Shown piece by piece: positions 8,459 to 17,294 of a DNA stretch of 42,550 nt. Within the stretch, counting starts at the first letter, position 1; each line of letters opens with the position of its first letter. The position numbers were made by a program, and so were the translations under genes. Under the pieces are notes generated by a model, which did not search any database, was not told the origin of the DNA, and was given only the letters and a program-made list of their open reading frames with translations. The DNA is from an uncultured Odoribacter sp. (lineage in GTDB: Bacteria; Bacteroidota; Bacteroidia; Bacteroidales; Marinifilaceae): positions 1 through 42,550 of the forward strand of contig CAJKZL010000001.1 in assembly GCA_905204385.1 (NCBI GenBank), read 5' to 3'.

Positions 8459-11400
8459 TTAGAAGTTAAACTTAACATTAAACCCGATGTTGCGGGTGCT
8501 CGGCATCATGAAGTAATCTATCCCTTGATAATAGTTGCTGGTAGTAGCGACTGATTCGGGATCGAAAGGTGCTTTGCAATAAATCATCCAGAGATTACGT
8601 CCTACCAAAGACACGTTGATATCACATATGTTTTTCAACCAACGGCGGGGAATAGTATATCCGATATGTGCTTCTTGCAGGCGAATATTAGTCGCGCTGT
8701 AAGTATAGTATTGCGGGAGTCCGCTGGAACTACCAATTGTCTCGTACCATTGCTGGGCATTGATCATAGTGCGTCCGTTGATAACTACACCACCTGCGTC
8801 GCGGGCTTTTGCACTGGCTTCAGATACTCCGTATTGGTCGAGAGCTGCTTGCGTGGCAGAATAAACGATACCTCCCAACCGGCAGGAAAGCAGGAAGCCG
8901 GCAGAAACACCTTTGTATGTGAACTCGTTACTGAAAGCAAAGTTGGCTTTAGGTAACACGCTTCCCAATTTGATCGGTTCTACGTTGGCATCTTTGGCCA
9001 AAGCACCATTGGCGTCCATCTCAATATAACCTTTGTCATTACGTACAAGGTCGGCTTTAGAGTAGAGGTCGCCCAAAGTTCCGCCTTCTTTCAAGATGAA
9101 ACGTGAATAGCCCAAGCCATTCATTTCAAGTTCGGGTATATTGAGTATCTTGCCTGTCTCGGGGTGATGGAAGTCTTTTACTAATTCAATAATCTTGTTT
9201 TTATTCCATGAGAAAGTAAAATTGCTATTCCAGCCAAATTCATTCCAGCGGTGTCCGTAGCTCAACATTCCTTCCATACCCATATTGCGAACGTAACCTG
9301 TTTGAACGTAGAATTTGGAGTATCCGAAGGAAGCGGATATTTTGGGGTCGAAGGTTTGGTTATAAGTATTGGCATAGTAGAACGAAGCACTTAGGCGAAG
9401 GTCTTTGAAGAAAGTGGCGTCTAAGCCGGCTTCCCATGAATCCGTACGTTCCGGATAAAGCTTACCGATAGGATAATGTGTTTTGGGTAGCCATCCTAAT
9501 ATCGTGGTATCATATTTATAAGTTGGGATAGTCAGGAATCGAGGGTAGGGCATACCTACGGAACTGAATGATCCGCGTACTTTCAAATAATCAATCCATT
9601 CGGGGAGCTTGACCATTTCGCTGATCACGCCGGAAAGTCCGACGGAGGGATAGAAGAAAGAGGTTTGTGACGAACCCAGTAATTGTGAAGCCCAGTCGTT
9701 ACGTCCTGTTAAAGTAAGATAGAGCATACTCTTCCATCCCACTTCCGCACTTGCAAATATGGATTGGGTCATTTCTTCCCATCCTTCTTGTGTGGCGCGT
9801 TTCTTTGTGTTATCAAGGTCGAATACGTTGAATACATTAGGTATTCCTTTTTCCTGTATCGGACCGTTGTAGCCTAGCATATCATAGCTGTTGTCGCTTA
9901 ATGATGTACCAATATTGGCTACGATAGTGAAGTCGCCCACTCTCTTGTTAATATTTACAAGAAAGTCAGCGTACGTCTGGCTGTTTCCACTCTTTTCTAT
10001 GCCGTAGTATCCTTGTTCGCTACCTTCGGTAAGTGTAGTGATGGTACTTGCATAGTATTTTTGCTCATACGTGTTGTTTGAATTATCTATGCGGATGCGT
10101 CCTGATAAACTTAGCCAGTCGAGTACGTCGTAAGTTAATCCTGCAGAGAGCATATAACGTTTTTTACTGTTTTCACGTAGATTACGATAGGCTATCCAAT
10201 AAGGATTTTGCATGCGGAGGTCACCTTCGCCCGATGGCCAGAACTGTTCGTTGATTTTGCGAGCTTCGTTGTAGCGTTCAAAGACCTTGACTGTAGAGAA
10301 ATTATCACCACGCGGATAAAGGTAAGCAGGAACTAAAGGATTGGAATACTGTCCCTGATTAGTCATATTACGGTCGTTTTGCAGGATGTAGCTGGCTCCT
10401 ACGTCTAGTTTCATCTTGTCATTGAGGAAACTTGTAGTGTTGCGGAAAGTAAAATTATATCTGTTATACCTATTGTTGGGAATCATTCCGTCGGAGTTCA
10501 GCGCAGCGGCAGAGAAGAAAGTCTGGTTCTTTTCCGTACCGGTGGATAAAGTGACTGAATTGTTGTAAACAGCTCCTGTTTTTAGAAAGTCATTGGGGTC
10601 GTAGCCAGGACTGTTTCCCATCTTCGGTCCCCAGCTCCATACGGTGGAACCGTCAGATTTACCGTTACTTCCTGTCCCGTAACGGTTTTGAAACTTAGGC
10701 ATTACGAATGGTTTCAACCAGTCGATGCCGGTAGAAACACTGGCCTGTAATTTCCCTATTTTCCCTTTTTTTGTAGTGACAATAATAGCTCCATTTGCAG
10801 CATTGCTACCATAAAGGGCGGCTGCGGCTGCTCCCGTAAGAACGGACAGACTTTCGATGTCATCCGGATTGAGGTCGGCAATACTTTCCGTCTCTCCTTT
10901 TGAACCAAATTCTGTGCTGCCACCACCTCCGAAGTTATACATAGGTATACCGTCGATTACATAAAGTGCATTATTACTCTTTTCGATGGATTTTGTACCG
11001 CGCATCACTACTTTGCTGGCACCGCCGACACCGGAAGAACTGCTATTGATAATGACACCTGCTACCTTGCCACTCAAGCTGTTGACGAAGTTGGCGTCTT
11101 TGATTGTAGTCAATTGATCGCTCTTGACTTGTTGTACATTGTAACTTAACGCTTTTTGTTCGCGTTTGATACCTAGAGCTGTGACTACTACTTCGTTCAG
11201 CTGTTTAGTATCACTTGCCAATCTTATTTCATAGATATTCTTATCTGTTATTTTTACAGTTTGAGGTGTATATCCCATGTAAGTGAAGCTTAATGTGCTG
11301 CCTTGAGGAGCCATTATATTGAAATTACCATCAATGTCGGTGATTGCACCTTCAGAGCTTCCTTCTACTTTAATATTCACTCCGATCAGTGGCTCATTAT

Positions 11401-11791
11401 TTTCATCGATTACTATTCCACTTACTTTTTTTGTAGGAGTTTCTTTAAGTTTCTTGTCGGGAATAATCATGATATACTTATCTTTGAACTGATAAGTAAA
11501 TCCACTTCCCCGAAGGATTTGCGAAAGGGCATATTCAAGTGTCGCTGCTTTTAGGTCAAGATTTAAAACAGGCTTGTTTTTCAGTTGCGAATCATTGTAT
11601 CCGACAGAATAATCGGATTGTTTTTCTATTTCCTTAAGTGCCTCGATAACAGATATATTTTTCTTCTGAATCGTGATTTTGGCACTATTTTGTGCAAAGG
11701 AGGGTGTTTGCATCATCAACAAACAGAAAAAAAGTAAAAAACTTCTTCCCTTTGCGGTTTGATCTACTATAAATTCATAAATTTGTAGCAT
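8459..11791 (-). CDS. SusC/RagA TonB-dependent transporter with N-terminal STN signalling domain
   Basis: A 1110-residue outer-membrane transporter importing glycans with TonB energy. Domain order: signal peptide (about 1-33), STN/secretin signalling domain (about 40-112), carboxypeptidase-regulatory-like domain (about 121-205), plug (about 210-345, with EVVVTALGIKREQKALSY and a SIEKSNNALYVIDG segment), then the beta-barrel ending in aromatic NVKFNF, a normal Omp85-recognised C-terminus. The STN domain marks a transducer that contacts a FecR anti-sigma factor, and exactly such a gene lies upstream, followed by the ECF sigma. The 197-base gap to fecR holds a 7-bp inverted repeat (TATCCGG 11874-11880, CCGGATA 11901-11907), perhaps part of the regulated promoter region. 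Confidence 0.95.
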   Translation of the reverse strand: MLQIYEFIVDQTAKGRSFLLFFCLLMMQTPSFAQNSAKITIQKKNISVIEALKEIEKQSDYSVGYNDSQLKNKPVLNLDLKAATLEYALSQILRGSGFTYQFKDKYIMIIPDKKLKETPTKKVSGIVIDENNEPLIGVNIKVEGSSEGAITDIDGNFNIMAPQGSTLSFTYMGYTPQTVKITDKNIYEIRLASDTKQLNEVVVTALGIKREQKALSYNVQQVKSDQLTTIKDANFVNSLSGKVAGVIINSSSSGVGGASKVVMRGTKSIEKSNNALYVIDGIPMYNFGGGGSTEFGSKGETESIADLNPDDIESLSVLTGAAAAALYGSNAANGAIIVTTKKGKIGKLQASVSTGIDWLKPFVMPKFQNRYGTGSNGKSDGSTVWSWGPKMGNSPGYDPNDFLKTGAVYNNSVTLSTGTEKNQTFFSAAALNSDGMIPNNRYNRYNFTFRNTTSFLNDKMKLDVGASYILQNDRNMTNQGQYSNPLVPAYLYPRGDNFSTVKVFERYNEARKINEQFWPSGEGDLRMQNPYWIAYRNLRENSKKRYMLSAGLTYDVLDWLSLSGRIRIDNSNNTYEQKYYASTITTLTEGSEQGYYGIEKSGNSQTYADFLVNINKRVGDFTIVANIGTSLSDNSYDMLGYNGPIQEKGIPNVFNVFDLDNTKKRATQEGWEEMTQSIFASAEVGWKSMLYLTLTGRNDWASQLLGSSQTSFFYPSVGLSGVISEMVKLPEWIDYLKVRGSFSSVGMPYPRFLTIPTYKYDTTILGWLPKTHYPIGKLYPERTDSWEAGLDATFFKDLRLSASFYYANTYNQTFDPKISASFGYSKFYVQTGYVRNMGMEGMLSYGHRWNEFGWNSNFTFSWNKNKIIELVKDFHHPETGKILNIPELEMNGLGYSRFILKEGGTLGDLYSKADLVRNDKGYIEMDANGALAKDANVEPIKLGSVLPKANFAFSNEFTYKGVSAGFLLSCRLGGIVYSATQAALDQYGVSEASAKARDAGGVVINGRTMINAQQWYETIGSSSGLPQYYTYSATNIRLQEAHIGYTIPRRWLKNICDINVSLVGRNLWMIYCKAPFDPESVATTSNYYQGIDYFMMPSTRNIGFNVKFNF

Positions 11792-11988
11792 TTTCTTAGT
11801 ATTAGGTTATTAACTAAATTATTTCACGGTAATTGAATAGAGTAAAACTCTAATATTGAGAATCTTGATTTCATATCCGGGATAGAGTTAGGGCTCCGTT
11901 CCGGATACTTTTTTGCATGAGTCTTTAGTGGTTAAAAAGGTTATTATATTGTTGTTTTTTTACTGTTTTTCTTTTGGGATGATACCCG

Positions 11989-12975
11989 TTACTTGGGGAT
12001 TAAGTAGCAGCGGTCTCCTTTTATCTTATAGTCCATTTGACCTACTACATTTACTATCACATCCATTACCTCAGATAGTGGTGCCTGGTCTTTAAACCTG
12101 AAACTGTATCTGTCGTCTTTCAGCGTTTTGAGCTGATACTCGAATGTATAAGGATATTTACGTTCAAGGATTGTGATGATATCTTTGACGGACATTTCTC
12201 TGAACACAAGTTCTCCACGTTGCCAGGCGGTAACTTCTTTCATATCCGGATGGTCCAGGCTATGGTAATGAGTATTTTTGTTATAAGCCAACTGCTCATT
12301 CGGTTTTAGAATCACCTGCGATTTTAAATCATTGTATTCTACCAATACGCTTCCTGAAATCAATGTGGCTGCCAACACCGGATTTTCCGGATAAGCTGAA
12401 ATGTTGAACTCCGTACCCAAAGCTGTCACCTGAAAATCATTGGATTTGACGATGAACGGATGTTTCTTATCCGGTTTGACTTTAAAGTTGGCTTCGCCGA
12501 TTAAAAATACGCTACGGTTTTTCCCGGTAAAGTTTTGCGGATATAAAAGTGTACTTTGTGAGTTCAGCTGTACCTGAGTCCCATCGGGTAAAGTGAGAGT
12601 CCTTATTTCAGCAGTAGGAATATATTGTTGAATAAGGTTCTCTTCTGCATCTTTACCGATGGTAGAAAGGTAAACCGAAGATGCGGCCACTATAAAGAAA
12701 ACCGCAGCGACAGCCTGCCACATACGAATCGGTCGGATTGTTCTTTTTCGTTGTATGGGAGGTATTCCGGCATTCTTTTTCAAAAGTTCATAAGACTCCT
12801 GCATATCGGTTGCGGTTCCCCGTTTATGAGCCTCATCCCATAATTTTTGTAATGCTTCGTCTTTTTCAACAGTATGTTCTTCGTCTACCAGCCACTTGTA
12901 GAAATCTTGCTGAGTAGATTCCGGATAGTCATTTCCGGTGAATAATGTTATTATTTTCTGAAAGTAATTCTTCAT
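11989..12975 (-). CDS. FecR-family anti-sigma factor
   Basis: An inner-membrane regulator of 328 residues. It has a cytoplasmic N-terminal region (1-80) that would hold the sigma factor, one transmembrane helix (about 84-104), and a periplasmic FecR domain with GEANFKVKPDKKHPFIVKS and VTALGTEFNIS, then a C-terminal DUF4974-like domain that would contact the STN domain of the downstream SusC. In this family, substrate binding to SusC is relayed through FecR to free or activate the sigma factor. It sits 59 bases after the sigma gene and 197 bases before susC, the standard trans-envelope signalling order. Confidence 0.93.
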   Translation of the reverse strand: MKNYFQKIITLFTGNDYPESTQQDFYKWLVDEEHTVEKDEALQKLWDEAHKRGTATDMQESYELLKKNAGIPPIQRKRTIRPIRMWQAVAAVFFIVAASSVYLSTIGKDAEENLIQQYIPTAEIRTLTLPDGTQVQLNSQSTLLYPQNFTGKNRSVFLIGEANFKVKPDKKHPFIVKSNDFQVTALGTEFNISAYPENPVLAATLISGSVLVEYNDLKSQVILKPNEQLAYNKNTHYHSLDHPDMKEVTAWQRGELVFREMSVKDIITILERKYPYTFEYQLKTLKDDRYSFRFKDQAPLSEVMDVIVNVVGQMDYKIKGDRCYLIPK

Positions 12976-13034
12976 ATTGAGGTATTAATGTTATAACTGT
13001 TATATTAATACTTCAATTAACTAAGGCAGCTTAC

Positions 13035-13586
13035 TTAAGGGAGTAGCAGAAAAAATGCAAAAAAGATGATTTTTTTCATTTCAAGCAGAGTTAAGTAGAT
13101 ATGATGTTCCACTGTTCGTCTCGAAATATTTAGTTTCTCGGCTATTTCAAGATTGCTCATATGCTTGAAACGACTCATTTCGAAAATCATTCTGCGTTGT
13201 TCCGGGAGACGTTCGAGAACTAATTTGATGATTAGTTGCGCCTCTTTATAATAGATGGGGTTGAGTGTATCTTCTGATTGGAAAAGTTCGTCGATGAGAG
13301 TTTTTTCTATAATTTTCTCCTGATAAGCCAATTCTACTTTTTTGTGTTTGATAAAATTGAGAGTTGTACTTTTAGTAAGAGTATAGATATAAGGAGTCGG
13401 ATTAGGAACTTCTGCCCATAATTCAGGCTTAGTCCATAGTTTAGTGAAAACATCTTGGGTAATATCCTTCGCGTCTTCTTCGGATTTAAGCAGCATTAGG
13501 GCGAAATATTTCACTACTGAATAATACTTCGTGAATATTGTTTCGAATTGTTGCGCTAAAAGTCTTTCGTCTTGATCTGGGGTCAT
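13035..13586 (-). CDS. ECF (sigma-70 family) RNA polymerase sigma factor
   Basis: At 183 residues this has the ECF length. Region 2 is visible as YYSVVKYFALMLLKSEEDAKDITQDVFTKLW, split here only by my reading, and region 4 as LPEQRRMIFEMSRF followed by NLEIAEKLNISRRTVEHHI, a helix-turn-helix for the -35 element. It heads the minus-strand PUL with its FecR partner and should switch on the SusC operon when the glycan is sensed. Its own promoter probably lies at 13616-13623, where the minus strand reads TACATTTG, a TAnnTTTG box. Confidence 0.93.
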   Translation of the reverse strand: MTPDQDERLLAQQFETIFTKYYSVVKYFALMLLKSEEDAKDITQDVFTKLWTKPELWAEVPNPTPYIYTLTKSTTLNFIKHKKVELAYQEKIIEKTLIDELFQSEDTLNPIYYKEAQLIIKLVLERLPEQRRMIFEMSRFKHMSNLEIAEKLNISRRTVEHHIYLTLLEMKKIIFFAFFLLLP

Positions 13587-13615
13587 CGGGTTAACAGATT
13601 ATTGAAATCGAAAGA

Positions 13616-13623
13616 CAAATGTA
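13616..13623 (-). promoter_or_regulatory. Candidate -7 box for the sigma gene
   Basis: The minus strand reads TACATTTG, matching the Bacteroidota -7 consensus TAnnTTTG, about 30 bases before the sigma ATG. I see no good TTTG -33 box at the usual 19-base spacing, so confidence is limited. Confidence 0.4.
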
Positions 13624-13678
13624 AACAAATTAAATTAAGATACGAAGAAAAAAGGAATAGTTTATAAAAAAGAAAAAA

Positions 13679-13737
13679 GATAGTGTCACTATATGAGTGG
13701 GATGCTGACACTATCGCAACAGGATAGTGTCACTATC
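13679..13737 (-). terminator. fucP terminator built from three copies of a GATAGTGTC repeat
   Basis: GATAGTGTC occurs at 13679-13687 and 13723-13731, and its complement GACACTATC at 13707-13715. Read on the minus strand, the last two repeats pair (10-bp stem) and are followed by TTTTTTCTTTTTT, a strong intrinsic terminator for fucP. The first-transcribed copy can instead pair with the middle one, an exclusive alternative hairpin. The copy at 13723-13737 is itself a 15-bp palindrome. Confidence 0.75.
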
Positions 13738-13750
13738 TTAAAGTTAGTTT

Positions 13751-15055
13751 TTACCAGTTTCTTTTCACTGTACGGTAGCCATAACCGATGATTACCAGGA
13801 AACAAATGAATGGCAAAATGAATGATACATTGACAGCCGGCATGGAAGCTATCTCTTTCATGTCAATAATGCTTGCTTGCAAGGGAGGAAGTATGGAACC
13901 TCCCAAAATGGCCATAATCAGACCGGCTGCCCCGAACTTGGCATCGTCTCCCATACCTTTCAATGCAATTCCGTAAATGGTAGGGAACATCAAAGACATA
14001 CAGGCGGAAACTGCTACCAGACAATACAGTCCGAAGATATTCTGAAGGAAGATCGTTCCTAATGTGAAAATGCCTCCGAAGATGGCAAGGATCATGAGCA
14101 ACTTCCCTGCATTGAGATAGCGCAGAATGAAAGTACAGATAAAGCGGCTGATACAGAAAATAACCATCGCTACGATATTGTATTGCTGGGACAGAACTTC
14201 CGCACTTTTTTCATCCATGCCATATTCCGGCGACATAAACAGGCGTGTACCATACTGAATGATAAAGGTCCAGCACATAATCTGAACACCCACATAGAAG
14301 AATTGTGCTATTACACCTTCCCGATAGCGTGTCTGGGTGAAAATACGTTTTAGCGTAGGAAAGAAATCTATTTTGTGATTCTGATCTCCATTCTTGGGCA
14401 TTTTTACAAATCGTATCAGAAGCAGCATCGCCAGAATAACGAGTCCGATAGTGAGATAAGGAGCTATCAATACGGCAAGATCGCTTTCCTTGATGGCTTG
14501 AAACTCACTGTCGTTCAGTAAAGCGCGTTCATCAGTGCCCATCGGGTGCAGTTTAGCCTGAATAAATTGCATCGCCACGTACATTCCGAGCAGCGATCCC
14601 ATTGGATTGAAAGACTGGGCGAGGTTCAGACGTCTTGTAGCTGTCTCTTCCGTTCCCATAGAAAGTATATAGGGGTTGCAACTGGTTTCCAGAAAGGAGA
14701 GTCCGCAGGTCAGAATAAAGTAAGCGATCAGAAACGGGTAATACTCTCCTGTCATCTTGGCGGGAAAGAATAAGAAGGCTCCGAAAGCATACAGGCCGAG
14801 TCCTAACAATACTCCGGCTTTATAAGAGAATTTGCGGATGAACATGGCGGCAGGGAAAGCCATGGCAAAATATCCACCGTAAAAGGCTACCTGAACCAGT
14901 GCCCCGTCGGTAGCGCTCATCCGGAAAATTTTGGAAAAAGCTTTGACCATGGGGGTGGTGATATCGTTTGCGAAACCCCAGGCGAAAAAGAGGGTGGTCA
15001 CCAGAATAAAGGGCAGCAAAAGCTGGCGGGGAACTAATTGTGGTTTAGAATTCAT
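13751..15055 (-). CDS. fucP: L-fucose:H+ symporter
   Basis: A major-facilitator sugar permease of 434 residues with about 12 hydrophobic helices. FucP signatures include FFAWGFANDITTPMVKAF near the N-terminus, FLETSCNPYI in the middle, and MSLMFPTIYGIALKGMG towards the end. It imports L-fucose across the inner membrane with protons. It is the last gene of the fuc set, as in Bacteroides. Its composition matches the PUL (27 of 60 bases are G/C at 14041-14100) and not fucK (34 of 60 at 15361-15420). The window may therefore switch genome between fucP and fucK. It ends in a strong terminator. Confidence 0.93.
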   Translation of the reverse strand: MNSKPQLVPRQLLLPFILVTTLFFAWGFANDITTPMVKAFSKIFRMSATDGALVQVAFYGGYFAMAFPAAMFIRKFSYKAGVLLGLGLYAFGAFLFFPAKMTGEYYPFLIAYFILTCGLSFLETSCNPYILSMGTEETATRRLNLAQSFNPMGSLLGMYVAMQFIQAKLHPMGTDERALLNDSEFQAIKESDLAVLIAPYLTIGLVILAMLLLIRFVKMPKNGDQNHKIDFFPTLKRIFTQTRYREGVIAQFFYVGVQIMCWTFIIQYGTRLFMSPEYGMDEKSAEVLSQQYNIVAMVIFCISRFICTFILRYLNAGKLLMILAIFGGIFTLGTIFLQNIFGLYCLVAVSACMSLMFPTIYGIALKGMGDDAKFGAAGLIMAILGGSILPPLQASIIDMKEIASMPAVNVSFILPFICFLVIIGYGYRTVKRNW

Positions 15056-15130
15056 CTTGTAAAATTTATGGGTTTACGGATCGATGGAGGATCTACCCGG
15101 TTATACAAATACTTAATCGTTAACTTCCGT

Positions 15131-16489
15131 TTATAAGGGATTTGGCGACGCCTGATTTGCCGCATGTTGCACTTTGATGTTGCCGATGGCGGTGGCTTCG
15201 ACTGACTTGCAGATCACTTTCGCTCCCGTTAATTCCTCGGTCAGGCGGTTGAGCAACTGATTTTGCGAGCCGCCTCCGACGACATAAATGGTTTCGATCC
15301 GGCGTCCCGAGCATTTTTCCAGCATGGTTTTCACTTCTGCATATTTGGTGGCCAGGGAAAGTGCTACACAGCGCATATATTCCCCTTTGGTCTCCGGGGC
15401 TTTCAGGCCTTTTTCGCGGCAATGGTCCTGGATGGCTTTTCCCATCTGTTCCGGATGGTTAAAGCAGGGGGCGTCGACGTCCACCACAGTGTCCAGTTCG
15501 CAGGCTCCGGCTTCCGCTATCAGGTCGGCATAACTGCAGGCTTCCCCTTGCGCTTCCCATTCTTTCATTAAGTTTTGCAGCAGCCACAGGCCGGTGATGT
15601 TTCTCAAAAAGCGGATACGGCCGTTTACGGTCCCTTCGTTGGTGAAATCGCAGGCCATGGCTTCCGGCGTCAGGATGGGGCGGTCCGTTTCTATGCCCAT
15701 CAGCGACCAGGTGCCCGAGCTGATAAACGCCCAATCGTCACCTTCGGCTTCTATGGAAGCCAGAGCGCTGGCCGTGTCGTGCGAGCCTACCGCTACCACT
15801 TTTACTCCGGCTCCTCCGGTTTCGGCGGCGATGTCCGGCAACAATTCCCCGATCAGAGTGCCCGAGGACACGCTGCGTTGCATCAGGCGTTGCGGGAGTC
15901 CCAGCCGTTGGAATACTTCCGTGGCCCAGCCTCCGCCGCCATGATGATACAATTGGGAGGTGGAAGAGATGGTGTACTCGTTGACGGCCTTCCCGGTCAG
16001 AAAATAATTGAACAGGTCGGGGGTGAAAAGCAATTTGTCGGCGATCTTTAAGGCCGGATCTTCGCCGAGTACCATGCTGTATAGCTGAAAAGCCGTGTTG
16101 ATTTCCATAAACTGATTGCCGGTCAGCGCGTAGAACTCTTCTTTGGGAATTTTCCCGAATGCTTTTTCCAGTATTCCCGAAGTGCGGCGGTCGCGGTAGC
16201 ATACCGGATTGGAAACCAGCCGGCCTTTCCGGTCTATCAGCCCGAAATCCACGCCCCAGGTGTCCACGCCTATGCTGACGATGTCGTCGTATTTGGTGAA
16301 GGCCTTTTTCAATCCGGTTTTCAGTTCCTCGAATAAGGCCGGAAAATCCCAATATAGCGTGTCGCCCAAACGGATCTGACGGTTGGCGAAACGGTGGAGT
16401 TCATCCAGTTGGATCCCACCGTCCGCAAGGATCGTCCCGACAATGACACGTCCGCTGCCGGCCCCGAAATCTGCTGCGATATATCTCAT
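15131..16489 (-). CDS. fucK: L-fuculokinase (FGGY/RhaB-like), probably with an altered C-terminus
   Basis: This sugar kinase phosphorylates L-fuculose to fuculose-1-phosphate. FGGY-family marks: AADFGAGSGRVIVG (ATP loop) at the start, SIGVDTWGVDFGLID with the catalytic Asp region, SHDTASALASI, and the C-terminal YVVGGGSQNQLLNRLTEE. The rhamnulokinase-like type is what Bacteroides uses for fucose, and the gene lies between fucA and fucP. After SVEATAIGNIKVQ the frame runs into an unusual HAANQASPNPL end. The adjacent frame continues with KSGVAKSLINGS and stops at 15120, which looks more like a family C-terminus. A single-base frameshift, or a join between two fucK genes near 15160, would explain this. 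The core enzyme call is firm. Confidence 0.88.
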   Translation of the reverse strand: MRYIAADFGAGSGRVIVGTILADGGIQLDELHRFANRQIRLGDTLYWDFPALFEELKTGLKKAFTKYDDIVSIGVDTWGVDFGLIDRKGRLVSNPVCYRDRRTSGILEKAFGKIPKEEFYALTGNQFMEINTAFQLYSMVLGEDPALKIADKLLFTPDLFNYFLTGKAVNEYTISSTSQLYHHGGGGWATEVFQRLGLPQRLMQRSVSSGTLIGELLPDIAAETGGAGVKVVAVGSHDTASALASIEAEGDDWAFISSGTWSLMGIETDRPILTPEAMACDFTNEGTVNGRIRFLRNITGLWLLQNLMKEWEAQGEACSYADLIAEAGACELDTVVDVDAPCFNHPEQMGKAIQDHCREKGLKAPETKGEYMRCVALSLATKYAEVKTMLEKCSGRRIETIYVVGGGSQNQLLNRLTEELTGAKVICKSVEATAIGNIKVQHAANQASPNPL

Positions 16490-16506
16490 GTTTTGTGGTT
16501 CGTTTT

Positions 16507-16554
16507 CGATCCGTGATCTGCAGGATGTAAACGGATGCTGCAGATCATGGATCG
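16507..16554. repeat. 17-bp stem-loop between fucA and fucK
   Basis: CGATCCGTGATCTGCAG (16507-16523) pairs with CTGCAGATCATGGATCG (16538-16554), with one G-T wobble and a 14-nt loop. It lies inside the operon without a T-run, so an RNA-processing or stability element is more likely than a terminator. Confidence 0.75.
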
Positions 16555-16558
16555 GGGA

Positions 16559-17200
16559 TTATTTTGTGATTTTGCCGAGTATGTATTTGTCCAGATCGTC
16601 GATCTCGTCCTGGGTCAGGGTGTTATAGCTCATGCCGGTGCGTAGGATGATCTCGCAGGCCATCTCCAGAAATTCCGCTTTTTCGATGGCGTCGTTGAAA
16701 TCTTTCCCGGCAAACACCTGTCCGTGTTTTTCCAGCAACACGGAGTCGTGATGCTGCATGGCTTCGACCACTGCCTGCGCCAGTTCCGGCGATCCCGGCC
16801 GGTAGTAGGGCACGATGGCGATCTCACTGCCGCAATGGCAGGGCAATTCGGCAGTTACGTTGAAATTCGCCGGTTTATTCTTCATGCAGGCGATCGTCGT
16901 CGCAAATATACTCTGGCAATGCAACACCACGTTTACATCCGGGCGGTTCCGCAGAACGGTCAGGTGAAAAGTGCTTTCCATGGAGGGTTTCACTCCGTTT
17001 ATCCATTCTCCGGTGTCGATTTTACAAATGGACACCTGTTCTTTTCTCAGTTCCGGCACCCAGGAACCGGTGCCCGACACCAGGGCCAGGTCGCCCCGCC
17101 GCCACGATAGTTTGCCGCTGCTGCAGCGGGGGAGTTTACGGTCGCCGACCTTATGGGCTGCGGTCAGGAATTGTTCGATATGCTGATCTGTGATTTCCAT
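16559..17200 (-). CDS. fucA: L-fuculose-1-phosphate aldolase (class II)
   Basis: This aldolase splits fuculose-1-phosphate into DHAP and L-lactaldehyde using a metal ion. At 213 residues it has the class II aldolase/adducin length. Features: SGTGSWVPELRK near the start, ESTFHLTVLRNRPDVN carrying the catalytic Glu region, HCQS where E. coli FucA has the HxH metal ligands (so the second His is Gln here), and LLEKHGQVFAG carrying the third metal His. The Gln may be a normal variant of this Bacteroidota branch. It sits 94 bases after fucI and 69 before fucK; the operon context makes the function clear. Confidence 0.9.
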   Translation of the reverse strand: MEITDQHIEQFLTAAHKVGDRKLPRCSSGKLSWRRGDLALVSGTGSWVPELRKEQVSICKIDTGEWINGVKPSMESTFHLTVLRNRPDVNVVLHCQSIFATTIACMKNKPANFNVTAELPCHCGSEIAIVPYYRPGSPELAQAVVEAMQHHDSVLLEKHGQVFAGKDFNDAIEKAEFLEMACEIILRTGMSYNTLTQDEIDDLDKYILGKITK

Positions 17201-17215
17201 GATTTTTAGGATTAT

Positions 17216-17253
17216 CGGTTGCCGCTGCTATGTCTCCATAACCCCGGCAACCG
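17216..17253. repeat. 9-bp stem-loop between fucI and fucA
   Basis: CGGTTGCCG (17216-17224) pairs exactly with CGGCAACCG (17245-17253) across a 20-nt loop. Like the fucA-fucK hairpin, it sits in the operon spacer and lacks a T-run on the coding strand. Confidence 0.6.
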
Positions 17254-17294
17254 TTTGTTAGACCTTCTGTAAAGGTGTTTTTTTTGGCTGTTGT

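Noticed and set aside
11873..11908. Terminator between fecR and susC (TATCCGG/CCGGATA)
   Set aside because: The T-run lies on the plus strand, opposite to the direction of transcription, and the stem is only 7 bp with a 20-nt loop.
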